The notes beneath the pieces are model-generated. The model had not been told where the DNA came from and searched no databases. It saw only the letters and a program-made list of their open reading frames with translations. A DNA stretch of 64,000 bases from positions 324,413-388,412 of the forward strand of contig SJOL01009693.1 of assembly GCA_004794785.1 (NCBI GenBank), in the 5' to 3' direction. The stretch is from Opisthorchis felineus. Taxonomy: Eukaryota; Platyhelminthes; Trematoda; Opisthorchiida; Opisthorchiidae. The translations under genes and the position numbers were made by a program. Shown one piece after another: positions 1-11,528 of the stretch (positions are counted from its first letter, which is position 1; each line of letters begins with the position of its first letter).

Positions 1-1172
1 GCGAGGGAAAAACGAAACTGATTTCGAACGTACCATCCAAGTATTTTGTTTACAGATACTCTCTGTTAACAGGCAACACATTCTTGTTTATACCGTGCGC
101 CAATTTTTTATAATGTTACCAGCACACAGGTTCCCTTACAACCTGTCAGTAGTACGCGCACGGATCCACTGTTTTTCTCCTACCTCGCAGTCCAGTGGCT
201 GTACTTCACCCACAAATGAACTGTCTGCACATAATTCAGGATGGTTGGCTTTGGTAACGTGACTGACCACCGCCCATAAAACGCCAATGTTCCCCTAAAG
301 AGGCGGGTGCACCACTCTGACTGTTTGGAGCACGCCATTTAGGTGACCCATCAGGCTGAGTGGCTCATGCGAGTATATTAGGTGCACGCAGTGTATTATT
401 TTGACCGAAGGAAAATCCTGGAGGGCACCGGTTACTTCCAAAAGACTATGTAAGCACTTCCCCCGTTTTGAGACATCTCGTCCCTCAACTTCCGAGACTA
501 CAATATTAGAACGGACGAGGTGAGGTATGTCCATGTTAACTGACTTGTAGTTTCTGGTAGAAACCCCCAAGCACTCCCAAAGGTTGACGACTGTGCTGGT
601 AAATGCACCCACCAATACCAGGGCACGCCGCCTGTACTCCTTGGTTCACGTTGTTCAGGGGCCTTTCTGTTCAGAGCAGTAAGAAACCTTACAAAACGGA
701 TGTCCTGTTAGATCTCATTCCTATCCATCAGCAGTGGTTGTCGGAATATAATTTACTGGAACAAGAAATACTGCTTACACACGTTTACGGGCTTTGGCAC
801 AACATCTTGATAGCCTGTGGAAAAGGGCTAACCGGATGGCAAACAAACTACAGCCGTTGAAATCCCGGAAAGCCACAATGGTTATTAAGCAATGGATTAT
901 CCGGGGAAAATCTTTCTGGGTCGATACTCAAAGTCCGCGACGAACGACCTGTCGTCGGTGATCGTTCTCAGTCCAGATGGCGGTCCCAGGACGAAGAAGT
1001 TGGTTCTTGTAGGCTTTGAGAACCGTCGATTTACGCTGACCGCTGGTGTACAAGGGATCGCTTATCCTATCACATCGACTGCTGTTATAATGAACAATGC
1101 CCGCCGCATTGTGAGGATCCGTAGGCTAGTCTCTAGGATGGGTACACGCATTGCTCGATGTTGTTGTTGTCT

Positions 1173-1203
1173 ACCCCCACCCCACCTCCCCCGCCCTTCC
1201 AGA
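1173..1203. repeat. C-rich low-complexity run
   Basis: ACCCCCACCCCACCTCCCCC is nearly pure C with few breaks. Confidence 0.8.
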
Positions 1204-2254
1204 AAGCCCTCAAATATGGTTGTCGAAAAGTCTGAAAAGAGGGTCTGCTATGATGTTCACCTTGATCGAAGCACAGAGGCCTGGCACAGTTTCCTGGGAA
1301 TCTATGTGTTCACATTTTTGGTTTTAGGGAGGAGAAAACTGAAATGCGTGTGTTTATAGTACATTACTAACACCAACAATTTACAGCACCATTTGGAGGC
1401 AAAGGACGATGATGATTTTATCTGAAGCATGCAAATGAGAACACTCTCTGACCCTTGTTAGGGCCACATACTCCATTTACGCTGAGATCTTGGCGTGGTA
1501 TTCGGGCTTGTGCGCTGCCATTACTTTGCAGGCTACACTGGTTAGAAAGTCGTCTTTTCAAAGTCAACCTCATCAGAAACGCTAACGGCCAGCCGCCAGA
1601 ACAATCTCATCAAATGCCTTCATTTCAGCTATGCCTTTGTTTTGACGAAGTAAGCGCCAATCTGTAATCTGGATAGGCGGAAATTTTGTTCACTATGCGT
1701 CACTCGCCGTCACGTGATCAATACGAATAACACCATTTTTAGAACCTTTGTGCATTTGTCTGTCTGTTGTTAGTGCACCCTGGGTATTCCGCTACTCGCT
1801 GTGCGGGACACTAAGCTGTGGGCAAGCTTCAATGCGGTGTTTAGCCATGGTGCTCGTAGCCACACAAATATTCAACATTGTCTGTTTTTTCTTTCAGACC
1901 AAGTGGAAAATCAAAACGTACTCTTTAAAAAACTATATGGGAGAATATTTTACAGCATTACTTGCTTCTTTATTCTCAGTGCTTTTAAGGCGGTAGCATC
2001 CGTCAAAATTAACGCGATATTTTGGATAGATAGGTCTGTGTAAATGATCTAATTCCAATCAGAACTACCTAGAGCACTTCGAAAGCCTGTTTAGTAACCT
2101 GTACTGTATGTCATGCTGGCAGAGGCTTGGTAAATGGAAGAAAAATTTGCCGCACCTGACACTAGCTCACCCCTGGTTAAACTTTGGTTACTCAGGCCAA
2201 ACATGTATTTTTCGTGGCCGCCGGGTTTGATCCGGTCTTGGTTGGCACTTCTTC

Positions 2255-2265
2255 GGGGGGGGGGG
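2255..2265. repeat. Poly-G run of 11
   Basis: There are eleven consecutive G after CTTC. Such runs are prone to sequencing length error. Confidence 0.85.
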
Positions 2266-5200
2266 CAAACTTCTGTAAAATATGGGTTAACTAGAGCAAG
2301 CCTCAAACTTTTCTCCCATTGGGTTTGGCTAAGCCACGTTCCGACCGAGATACATCCAAGGGTTAGATATTAAGTGAACGTTAATCTAACCTTACTCTAG
2401 GTCGGTCTAACAACGATAAGATGGCAATAATTGTGCAGTGCACTACAAGAGGTGACACGACCAGAACATCAACCGAACACTGTAACACATGATGGCACAA
2501 TAGTTGCGTGCATAAAAGTCGGCGTTTCAGCGTAACAAGACGCCAAAAATGCATCATGAACATCACCCCAGTAAACACAAAAGGTCGCCACCAATGTTGC
2601 CAAATGTAGGCAAAAGTCGGTTCAGAGAGTCGACAGGTTGTAAAAATGGATTGGCAACATCAAAAGCCGAACAGGATTTGTTTGCCTCGAGTTTCTTTTG
2701 CCTAATTATTATTAGTTTTAGAACAAAGGTGGGTGGATGAGCATGTTCCCTACAAGGTCTCTTCAGGTCACATAGTTACAACGGCCACGGTACCAGTATT
2801 TAGCACATTTTGGTGAGCACAATTGACATCGAAGAAAAAATGCGAGACAACTTTGGCTATTTGTCAGGAAACATCAGGTTGAAGCCATCAATAAGATGGC
2901 TTTAGATTGCTAGTGTAGAAAGTGAGGAGTGGACCCAATCTGCCATTATTAGTTTCTGGAACTACGAGAACGATGAATAACTTAATTGTGCACTATCCAG
3001 CAGATACGACGCACAGCGTGGTACCCAGCCGAAGTTTCCGTATTGTTTACAAGACGCCTGCCAATCGACCTAGATGTGTAGAGCACCGCACAATCGCAGT
3101 GGTTGAGGCTGTTGCCACCAGTAATCGCCATCAAATTCTTGGTCGGAAAAAAACGATTTGTTTGCGCGTTGGACCTGTCATGATTCAGCTCGTCTCTGAC
3201 AAATACATCGGGTGCTGGACACAACCACAACACAGTTAGCGCTGACAACCTCAGATAGTCTTACTGGTGACTTGAACTAGGCGTTTCCCAACAAATAGCG
3301 GATACCGTCGCTCTTTCACCTTTTCTTTGCTGTTCACCGCGCTCGTTGAATTGTGTTAACTGCCACACTTCTAGTCTTTGCCTCTGTATGACTCAAAGAC
3401 ACTCCGCCGAAAGCATGTTCACCAACCTATCTTTCTCCATCATTCAAAATAGAAATTTTCGGAATATTTCATCGTCTGATTTGTATTCCATTAGCATACC
3501 AACACTCTCTGGTGGGTTTTATCCGAAAACTAGATAAAATCGCAGTAGAAACAGTAAATCCATTCTGATTCACATTTTCCGTACATTTTCACGATGGTTT
3601 GTCTTGATGATGGGCACTAGCCTTATTCCCTTCACCGGAAGCTGAATCAGCCATTCCCGCAGATCGGAACCGTGTCAACTGGGAAAATCAACGACAAAGT
3701 CAGCAGCAAAGAGCATGACGACTGAACGACGGGAAACGATTTTACGTTCCACGTAACTGGCGAACAAACCAAATTTGGGCCCGGAGTACGGCGGATTTTC
3801 GCAGCTCAGCGGCGCAGACAAGTGTGATGTTTGGTCAGTACCATTTGGAAAATTTCGGTGACAACCAAGTAACCTCCCATCATGTCGTTGTAATAATTCA
3901 CCCCGTCGCAAAACACGTGTTGGTCTGAAAATTTGAAAAGCATCGAGCATGACTGACACCATATCCTAAATGGATGCTCGAGTTGATTCACTTGCTCAAC
4001 TACTGATATGTCGTAAGTAGCTCATTACTGATCCACTTGATATCGGCGGTAGGCTTCGAGACCGTGCCTCAGGATTCATGGATCTCTCGTTTTTATGGCA
4101 TCCTTTCAGTAAATCTTTACGAAAGGGTCGAATTGCCTGATTGATTTCGCAACCCATAAAATGCGGCACAAGAAATTCTATGCTTTGATGCGCCGGCGTA
4201 AATACATGCAGTTCCCAACAAAATAAAATGTAAGCACCAAAAGTTCAGCGCAAAAATATCAATTTACTTGCCAGGATTTTCACTATGTTCACAGAACACC
4301 CAATCCACAATTCCTATGGAGAATGAGAAAGATTCCATGGGTAGAACCTGAACTTCGAGTTCTTTTCAGGAAAACCTCTCGAGGCGTCACAAATAAAGCA
4401 AAACCCACACAAAGGAGCACCTTCAGGGAACTCCGAGACCCGCTGAGTGATCACCGTGAATGAGCACAAGTGGAACTAGCTTGGACGCCAAAGGAAAGGT
4501 TTGGGCAAACTTCACTACCGTGGTGACAGATTAGAACAACCTTGAGGCCTCTCACACTCATCGATTATGTGCAAAATTTTGCTTCCTGTGTACCATGATT
4601 TCCAAGAAATCTCCAATATACATCTAAGCGTTAGTCCGAGAGGCCGTAATTTGATCTAAGCCCTATTTCAAATGACTGAATAACCATGTGTTTCCTTCAC
4701 GTATCTTTCTTTTTAATATCTCTTTCACTTAAAACACTAAACAGCATTCCGGGGAACCTCGCAATATTAAATACCTTCAACCTTGTCGAAAGTTGAATTC
4801 TGTGAATAGAATCACACATATTGTTGATAGTAGCTGTGCTCTCGGTTTCCTAACTTGTTATTATTAAATAGTTGTATTTAACCTACACTCCTTGATGGCT
4901 TGGCTTGAAATCTTTCATCAACGGATTACCACGTTTGTCGGAAACTACACCGAGTATTGCTAGGCATTGTGTCTGGCTGCTCTCATAGTCAATACGCCTA
5001 GCTGTTCCGAACGACTCTGTTCATAAGATGGACACTTTAATTATGTTGTCTGACATTTACCAGACCCTCTATCACAAAATACGCTGTGGATATATGCCTG
5101 GATCATTGAATTCCAGTTTACTGTTTCTAAGACCTAGCCTGGATGAGTGAAAACCGGATTCAACGGGTATTCGAAATTTTGGAAACCAGTTACTGTAGTT

Positions 5201-5286
5201 GAAGATACTTGTTCTTACCACGGCCGCTGAACAGACACGCAACACTACTCAACGCACAACCACCGACCCATCACTACGCCTCACTA

Positions 5287-5400
5287 CGCTCCCTAACAAT
5301 GCACTGATGATTCACCTTGATTAGTGATGAAACGTTTGCAATCAACTTGCCTAGCTAGGCGAACAAACCAAAGACTATCTACGCCGCCTGAGCTACCGAC
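5287..5400 (+). repeat. Family B repeat copy
   Basis: TGATGAAACGTTTGCAATCA, then ACTTGCCTAGCTAGGCGAAC and GCCTGAGCTACCGA, match the right arm at 49.6 kb. A CTGATGA (from about 5306) precedes GAAACG by 18 bases. Confidence 0.55.
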
Positions 5401-7621
5401 ATTCTCCTTTATATAAGACCGTATCCAGAATAGCTTCTGTACACAAAGAAAACACATTTTCTTGGATATTCTTGCGTGATGCACCCTGTTTAACATCTTT
5501 GGCAGTGGTTATGGGAGTGTGGTTAAGTCGACACATACTGGTGACCGGTTGAAAGTAACTAAATGGGCTTCGGAGAACCAAGAAGGAAATATCCCGAAAC
5601 ACATGTTACAGGGCTGTTATTGGGAAGTCCGCTTAATTTTCTCTGAAAAGCTTAACAAACTCGTCAAAAATATCAACAATTCTCATAACAGTTCTTCATC
5701 GACTGCACAACGTAGTCGAATAGAAGCTGATTTACCAAACACAAACGGCCACTTGTAGACAATTTTTGACGAAGGGCTAGACCGGCCTGTCAGTCCACTA
5801 CCCTCATTCTATGGCGGACAGGATAATTAACAAGGCTGGCAAGAGATCTAGTCTACCATTTTTGTTTTTAGAGACATTTTTTGGCCTAGGATATACGCCG
5901 CTGATGAGGGACATGGGCGCTATCTTTTTCATCCTTTCAGGTCTTTGATGTCAGCTTACGTCAAAACTCTTTTACAGTAATTCAAACCCTGGAGCAAACT
6001 TTTCTTCGGATAACACGTCCCAGTAGATAACTTATGTGGAGTCTAAAATGATACTGAGTTAAATGACTGTTGCAGAAGTACCAGAAAGTGGAAAGCGGAT
6101 GTGATGGGACTTCAGTAGTATCGTTCCATCTGCAGGGTTTTTGATGAGTTACTTCTTTTGTTGCTCCCACAAACCTCCAGATGCAGATTGTTCAGCGGTC
6201 CCATGCTGAAGCCAGACCAAATCACTTTTAGTGTCAAATGCGTTTGCGACTTCGTACGTTCAGTGTCCTGGTATGCCTAATTTACCAGTAAGTAGATCCA
6301 GTTCCAGAGCGTTAGTTGGCTAATATTTCATGTGACGTATCAGAAATCGGGTCTTGATGAAGTGAAAGGTGTGAACTGCTGCGATAACTTGTTGAGTATA
6401 CTTGGACAGGGCCTGGACTGACGTTTAGCTAGCGTTTACTCATTGCCTACGCTTTCGGTGATCTTTGGGTGAAACAAAAGACAATCAAAACGTATTTTGG
6501 GGTAGCCCAAATTCTGACCGACGTCTACCCAAACTCACTGCGAGTCACACCTAACTGGCTCAGAATACAAGACCAGTACTCAACCAAAGATCAACCAGTG
6601 TCCATTCCCCAAACTAAAGCCAACATTTGATCAACGCCTACCCAGTGGCAGAAGGCAAGACCTACAGCACAGGTCATACAACCGTCCATCAGCTTGCTTC
6701 GTAAAATTATAATCGGAATTTCGCATAAACCGATTATCATTAGTTCTGCTTCCGTGGAAGTTGGAAGGAGCAGGAAACAAGCAATGAGCGGAAAAATTAT
6801 AAATATGTCTTTGGGTAAATGAAGAACACGAACTGTTCCGTTTCCCATGAGGTCCAAAACAGAGAAGTACGCTAAATAACCCAGTTGGTACCTCTACATG
6901 GCATGGTGCTTAACCGATCCCGATGGTGTCAATTACTTCAATTGTTTTGAGAGCTTCAGGGGATTCATGCGTTGTTTGCACAACTATTTAGACACAGGTG
7001 AGGTTAACTGCTGCGGTTGCCAGGACATTTTCTGGGTAGTTTGCACATCCCTGAAGTTGGCCATTCAACTTCTGGTCAATCGACAGAATGATACGCAAAC
7101 AGTTACAACACTAACTTAAATATTGTCGCGACCTTATAAAGTCCATTGGATTCCTGTTGGACACCCAAATGAATAAGACCGTTATTGAATCTAACTTGAC
7201 CTCAATGATAATTCTCCTATACATTTGCTTAGTGTTCCCATGTACTTTTGATTTCCACCTGTTTTGCTCATCTGTACCCGCCATTCACCATGACGCCAAG
7301 GCCGTCCCGTCCGACAATGGTGTACTACCGTGTGTGTGTATGTGAATGTGCGCGGCCGACCTACATATCTATGCGTGTTCGTGCCCAGTTTGCTGGCCTG
7401 CCCTAACTTGTCCTGTCATCAGTTCCGTGTAATCTCACCGCCAGTCAGAACCACGAGATTGTCGTCGGAAGGGCTGACCGCAACCCACACTACAGAGCCA
7501 ACATTCCGCTCGTTGTTGTTTCGAGTGCGGGCACTGACACTGCATTGAGCCGGTCAGTGACAGACTTGTGCACATGCTGATGCCAAGATCATGGACAATT
7601 GAGATCTGTTGTATAACCTGG
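5401..7621. other. No supported gene upstream of the Ty3 element
   Basis: A 73-codon frame at 6898-7119 (plus), with a Cys-rich middle (EVNCCGCQDIFW), reads somewhat like protein, but it has no homologue I recognise and no clear splice sites. The rest shows nothing coding. Confidence 0.55.
7331..7350. repeat. TG-rich microsatellite
   Basis: TGTGTGTGTATGTGAATGTG is a short, imperfect TG repeat. Confidence 0.6.
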
Positions 7622-7791
7622 TGTAGTAATTGAGTTCAGCACGTATATCAGTATGAACAAACGAACTAGCAATTCAGAATTCCGCACGGCGTAACAAGTA
7701 GCACGTATGTATTCAAATTGATGAGTGTATAAAGAATGTGGAATACTAAAACAAGAGAATAATGAATAGAGCATCACTCATGTTCATCACA
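7622..7791 (-). repeat. 3' LTR of the Ty3/gypsy element
   Basis: This copy is 170 bp, the partner of 12372-12553, and lacks the 12-bp duplication seen there. The stretch just inside it, read on the minus strand, is GGTGTGGCGGA, a purine-rich run that could be the polypurine tract. The last codons and the final stop (7774-7776) of the pol frame lie inside this LTR. Confidence 0.9.
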
Positions 7792-8805
7792 TCCGCCACA
7801 CCTTGAATGAGCGTGTGGATGTCCATAGTTCAGTGGTGGTCTTGATCGTAATCTTTCGGATCTTCTCGGATTGGAAACTTCAGGTTCTTCGCAGGTAGTA
7901 TGTTCTTCACAGATAACGTTTTAATCGGGTACAATAAGATCATCTACAAAGGATTCATTAGTATTTGAAACAGCAGGAGTGCCGTTAACAGACTGACTTC
8001 TGGTATTGAACTCAACCTGATCAATGTGTCTCCGGTGACAAGGAAGATCATCCAAATCGAGAATTGTGACCATACGTTTGGCAGTTGATGAAAGTATTAT
8101 TCCTGTGGCAGGCCGTTACTCTTGAAAAAACGTGACATCAGTCGTTTTGGGACAGTCAAGACTTGTACGCAACGAGCGGGATTTTAAAAGGATCGCAGGA
8201 CTCTTCCCAGTAACTGAATGAACGGCATTCCTGTATTGCATTAGAAAATTATCAATTCCGCGGTCTAATTCCACAAAGGAAGTAGGAGAGAATGAAGTAA
8301 TGGAAGATTTAAGTGTTCGCACAAAATTCTCAGCAAGCCCATTCGACAGGGGATGCCGCGGAGCAATAAACAGATGTCGACGTCCAAGGCTTTTTAACCA
8401 GTCTTCGGGGGGCTTTGCAGTAAAGTGTGTGCCATCGTCAGTGACCAAAGCAGTTGGTACACCTTCATGGCTGAATACTTTCCTCAATGCTTATTGTGTG
8501 AATTCAGCACTTGAAGAAGTAGTTAGAAAAACTTCAGGCCAACGTGAATATGCGTCAATAACAATTAAAGCGTAGTATTTACCGAGAAAAGGACCGCAGT
8601 AGTCCGCATGAACTCGTTGAAATGTTTCACAAGTAACTGGCCACGGATACCACTGTGAAGATTTGCTGTGAATCTTGTGTATACATTTAACACAATTTTT
8701 AGCAGTATACTTGATGTCAGCATCTAGTTCCGGCCACCAGTATGACAAGCGTGCAAGAGATTTCATTTTATCAACACCCAGATGACCAGAGTGCAAATCT
8801 GCAAG
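7774..8805 (-). pseudogene. Integrase zinc finger, catalytic core and C-terminus, broken
   Basis: This is the larger part of the integrase, which joins element cDNA to host DNA. It opens with an HHCC finger (LHSGHLG, about 29 residues, then CVKC) and the Y-W-W-P signature. The core has its first Asp in VHADYCGPF, the second in VTDDGTHFTA and the Glu in SNGLAENFVRTLK. A TAA at 8491-8493 splits the core. A second TAA at 8113-8115 precedes a C-terminal domain with ILDLDDLPCHRRHIDQV, and a third lies at 7921-7923. The tail RRSERLRSRPP is the basic end usual in this family. All pieces keep one frame, so decay here is by point mutation. The last codons run into the 3' LTR. Confidence 0.88.
8795..8805. 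repeat. Target-site duplication, left copy (AAATCTGCAAG)
   Basis: This is an exact 11-bp match to 9582-9592. On the minus strand both copies encode the same integrase residues, L-A-D. Confidence 0.9.
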
Positions 8806-8806
8806 A

Positions 8807-9397
8807 ATCTCAAAGGCTCGAACCACATTTGCTAATTTGCGTCACTTGTGGCGTCAAAAAGGCATCTCACTAGATCTTAAGGGTCGTGTGTATCAGGCTA
8901 CAGTAAGGGCTGTGTTGTTGTATGGGTGCGAGACATGGCCTCTGCGGACAGATGATGTGAGGCGTCTTCAGGTTTTCGACCACCGATGCCTCAGAAGCGT
9001 GGCTGGTTTTGGATGGCGTCAGCGTGTTAGTAACGAGGTGATTAGAAACCGGGTATTTGGTTGTGCTGCAGGTACTTCAATCGGGGAAAACATCCAGCAC
9101 CACCGACTACGATGGCTCGGTCATGTGCTACGCATGCCGAAACACCGTCTACCGAGACGAGTGTTGTTCTCCGTGCCTCCTTCAGGATGGCGCAAACCGC
9201 GGGGTGGACAACGTATGACTTGGCAGAAGGGCGTGAAAGAGATCACGAAGAGTTTGGGTGTTGTTGGTGTTGTACGCCTTCCAGGATGGGGCCCCCGTGA
9301 CCCCGCCTGTGCATGGCTGGAAACATTGCAAGAAATGGCGGCTAATCGATGTCAGTGGCGTTCGTGCTGTCAGTTTCTTTCCAGACTGTCTGATTGA
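8807..9397 (+). pseudogene. C-terminal fragment of an RTE-type endonuclease-reverse transcriptase
   Basis: About 196 codons are open to a TGA at 9395-9397. The sequence matches the post-RT C-terminal region of RTE LINE proteins common in trematodes: [66 protein letters not shown] and [16 protein letters not shown] near the end. The endonuclease and RT catalytic domains are absent through 5' truncation, so the piece cannot act alone. No start codon belongs to it, because reading begins mid-protein at the insertion edge. The family assignment rests on recognised motifs, and the exact clade is not certain. Confidence 0.88.
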
Positions 9398-9428
9398 GCG
9401 CTTGGAGGTGTAGGCACCTCAGAACGCT
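9397..9428 (+). other. Hairpin just after the LINE stop codon
   Basis: AGCG...GAGGTG-TAGG-CACCTC...CGCT forms a two-step stem (4 bp plus 6 bp) with a TAGG tetraloop and small internal loops. It overlaps the last base of the stop codon. LINE RTs often recognise a 3' UTR stem-loop of their own RNA. This hairpin is a candidate for that role. Confidence 0.5.
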
Positions 9429-9581
9429 TGACATAGGCCAGCACTAGGTCCCCTCCCTCACCCACTCTTTTTCTCTTCTTTTCACTCTAGGGCTTTAAGT
9501 ATAATTAGACGAACCTTATGGTTGTATGGCAGTGGAGCATCAGTGTCAACACTGATGTTGCTGTCTTTGATGATGATGATG

Positions 9582-9592
9582 AAATCTGCAAG
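9582..9592. repeat. Target-site duplication, right copy (AAATCTGCAAG)
   Basis: This copy directly follows the TGATGATGATGATG tail of the LINE and is identical to 8795-8805. Confidence 0.9.
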
Positions 9593-9703
9593 GACAGCCG
9601 CTCGCTGAGTCGGTGGAATGATAACTCTATCCTCAAAGCACAACAAACCATCCGGAGTAATGGACAAACTTCCGCGGCGATAGTAAAATCGACATCGCTC
9701 TTG
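9582..9703 (-). pseudogene. Integrase N-terminal part, upstream of the LINE insertion
   Basis: This short piece continues the RT-RNase H frame after the TAG at 9704-9706 and reads toward the integrase zinc finger (PDGLLCFEDRVIIPP, then RAAVLAD). The frame is cut by the TGATGA tail of the nested LINE at 9581. Removing the insert and one target copy (787 bp) brings the downstream integrase into the same reading frame. This shows the two pieces were once continuous. Confidence 0.85.
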
Positions 9704-11021
9704 CTATGTCCAGCCACGTCGTAGCGCAGAAAAAATGGGGGCAAAACATCTTCTAATATCAGGAACAAGCTTGACTGGTGATGGCTGAGTCAATAAGCAG
9801 TCTGCATTGTTTGAATCGGAGTCGCATGATGGAATTATGGATAAGAAATCGACATGGGGAATCATCTTTGCACCACGATGAAAAATCGTGTAGGTATACG
9901 AACTCAGTGCAATAATCCACCGTTGCACCATAGTAGCAGATGACTTCGCTAGAGATTTTGTAGGATGATGCAAGAACTTTAAGGCCCCGTAATCAGTAGC
10001 AATAGTAAAGTCTGATCCAAAAAGATACTTATTAAGCCGTTTGACAGCCCAATGTACCGCAAGTGATTCTCGTTGAGTTTGAGAATACCCATGTTCGGCT
10101 TTTGAGAGTCGACTGCCAATGCAGATCACCGGTCTACCACACTGTTCAAGGATTGCTCCTATTCCAGTGGCAGAAGCTTCAGTAATGATGGTCGAATGAT
10201 GTTTGGTGGAAAATGGTTTCAAAACAGCTGAAGTTTGAAGATGACCAAGCAATGTACGCAACGTCTTTTCATGGTTAGAGGACCAAGAAAATGGATTGGC
10301 AGATATGACTTCAAACAAGCAACTTGCAGGTTTAGCAAAATTAGGAACAAAACGAGAAAAATATTGAAGTGCTCCTAGAATGGAACGCAGTTCTTGTAGG
10401 TTGGTTGGTGACGGCGCATTTACTAAAGGAGATGGACGGTTTGTATCGGGTTTAAAAAGATTGCCATCCGCAATGTAGCCAAGACATGAGAGTGATGGAA
10501 CTGCAAAAGTGCATTTACCAGGACGAATGGCTACACTGAACTCAGAAAATTGCCTTAGTAAGGACGATAGACGATTATCATGGATAGCTTCATCAGCAGC
10601 ATGCACTATGTCATCATCTTGGTTCGTCTCAACACCCTCCAAATCTTTTGTAATAGTATTCATAAGTTGCTGAAATACAGCTGGTGAAACAATAAGACCA
10701 AAGGAAAGGAGATTGTATCGGAATAACCCAAAAGGTATGTTGATCACCGTAACCTTACTAGAGGCTTCGTCCAGCGGTATCTGAAGATAGGCATCTTTTA
10801 GAACACTTTTTGAAAACCTACTTGAACCTGATAAACGATATGGTACATCTCCGGGCTCTTCTGTAGTGAATGTGCGTTGTAGTAACCGCGTCTTTAACGT
10901 TAGCCTGTAGTCTCCACAAATTCTCATCGGGTTTTAGTGGGGTAACTATCGGAGCTGCTCAATTTGATGATTCAACAGGAGCCAGTATTCCCTTCTCACA
11001 TACTTGCTTGACAAGCAGGTT
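9704..11021 (-). pseudogene. pol: Reverse transcriptase-RNase H of the Ty3 element, broken
   Basis: The RT makes cDNA from element RNA and the RNase H removes the RNA strand. The first about 30 codons lie in the protease frame, with a TGA at 10959-10961. A frame change near 10925 leads into a long open frame from 10927 to the TAG at 9704-9706. In that frame the RT shows ICGDYRLTL (3-11), motif A LKDAYLQIPLD (43-53), motif B NLLSFGLIVSPAVFQ (72-86) and motif C NQDDD (102-106). The residue normally Tyr in the Y-x-D-D motif is Asn. The RNase H shows IITEASATGIGA (247-258), where the first catalytic Asp is replaced by Glu, then the Glu at 287 (TQRESLA) and the Asp at 312 (ATDYGALKF). These changes fit decay, and activity is unlikely. 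Confidence 0.9.
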
Positions 11022-11528
11022 CACTTAAGCCAAATGGAATAATTCGTCTCTTGAGAAATACAGGATCTCCTGTAGCTTCACCTTGGGTGTTTTCATGCAA
11101 CCTGTAGGCTTAGAACACTTAAGAGCCATTTGTTTGAGTTCACTTTCATTTAAAGAAGTCAGAAATGAGATACGAGTTCGCAATGGGCGCAAAACTTTGA
11201 GTCCAATAATCGATGGTCCTGACGTTGAAACTAAAAAATTGCAGTCGATAAGGGTACGTTGGGACAGCCTCACGGGAATTGTACAACTACCAATTAAAGG
11301 TACAGAATGTCCAGTGTCCAGTCTATTAACTTCTGTAGGCACTATCACAACACTGGGGTAAAATGCAGTCAGATCTGACTGTGGAATAACGGGCTCAACA
11401 CTACCAGTGTCAACAATGAAATCATGTTTTTGTCCAGAAGCGGATATCAAAGTTTTAAAAACGTGACGAATTTTGGGGCAAATTAGATAGAGAAGGGTAG
11501 AGATATCTTCAAATAATCCTTTCAGGTC
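11022..11528 (-). pseudogene. Retroviral-type aspartic protease of the Ty3 element, with linker
   Basis: This region continues in the same frame as Gag. The active-site motif is FIVDTGS at about residues 232-238 of the frame starting at 12113, followed by VIPQSDL. The flap and second-half signature SIIGLKVLRPL is at about 301-311. The family cuts Gag-Pol into mature proteins as a homodimer. The frame ends in a TAA at 11022-11024 that lies in the protease-to-RT linker. The same frame continues after it with RT N-terminal sequence, so the stop is probably a mutation rather than the end of a gene. Confidence 0.8.

Larger units (their letters stand above)
1..5286. other. No supported gene; unique or diverged noncoding DNA
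   Basis: Open frames of 85-155 codons (for example 295-615 minus and 892-1359 plus) show no family motif and are of a length expected by chance. The stretch holds the C and G runs listed. Around 3739-3790 is a faint family B-like segment (GGCGAACAAACC), too weak to call. Confidence 0.6.
8806..9581 (+). mobile_element. 5'-truncated RTE-type LINE inserted in the Ty3 integrase
   Basis: This is a 776-bp insert in the opposite orientation to its host element. It holds the C-terminal part of a LINE ORF, a 3' UTR with a hairpin and a pyrimidine-rich run, and a tail ending in TGATGATGATGATG. The 11-bp sequence AAATCTGCAAG lies on both sides (8795-8805 and 9582-9592), as expected for target-primed reverse transcription. 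Its coding part is uninterrupted while the host element carries many stops, so the insert is the younger of the two. Confidence 0.92.

Noticed and set aside
295..615. 106-codon minus-strand frame with fairly protein-like composition
   Set aside because: A possible acceptor (CACAG) lies near its start, but no family, no donor and a chance-level length.
892..1359. 155-codon open frame on the plus strand
   Set aside because: It passes through a C-rich run (CCCCLPPPHLPRP), has no recognisable domain and is of chance length.
5903..5930. CTGATGAG outside the repeats as another hammerhead core
   Set aside because: No GAAA follows at the right distance and no stem II can form.
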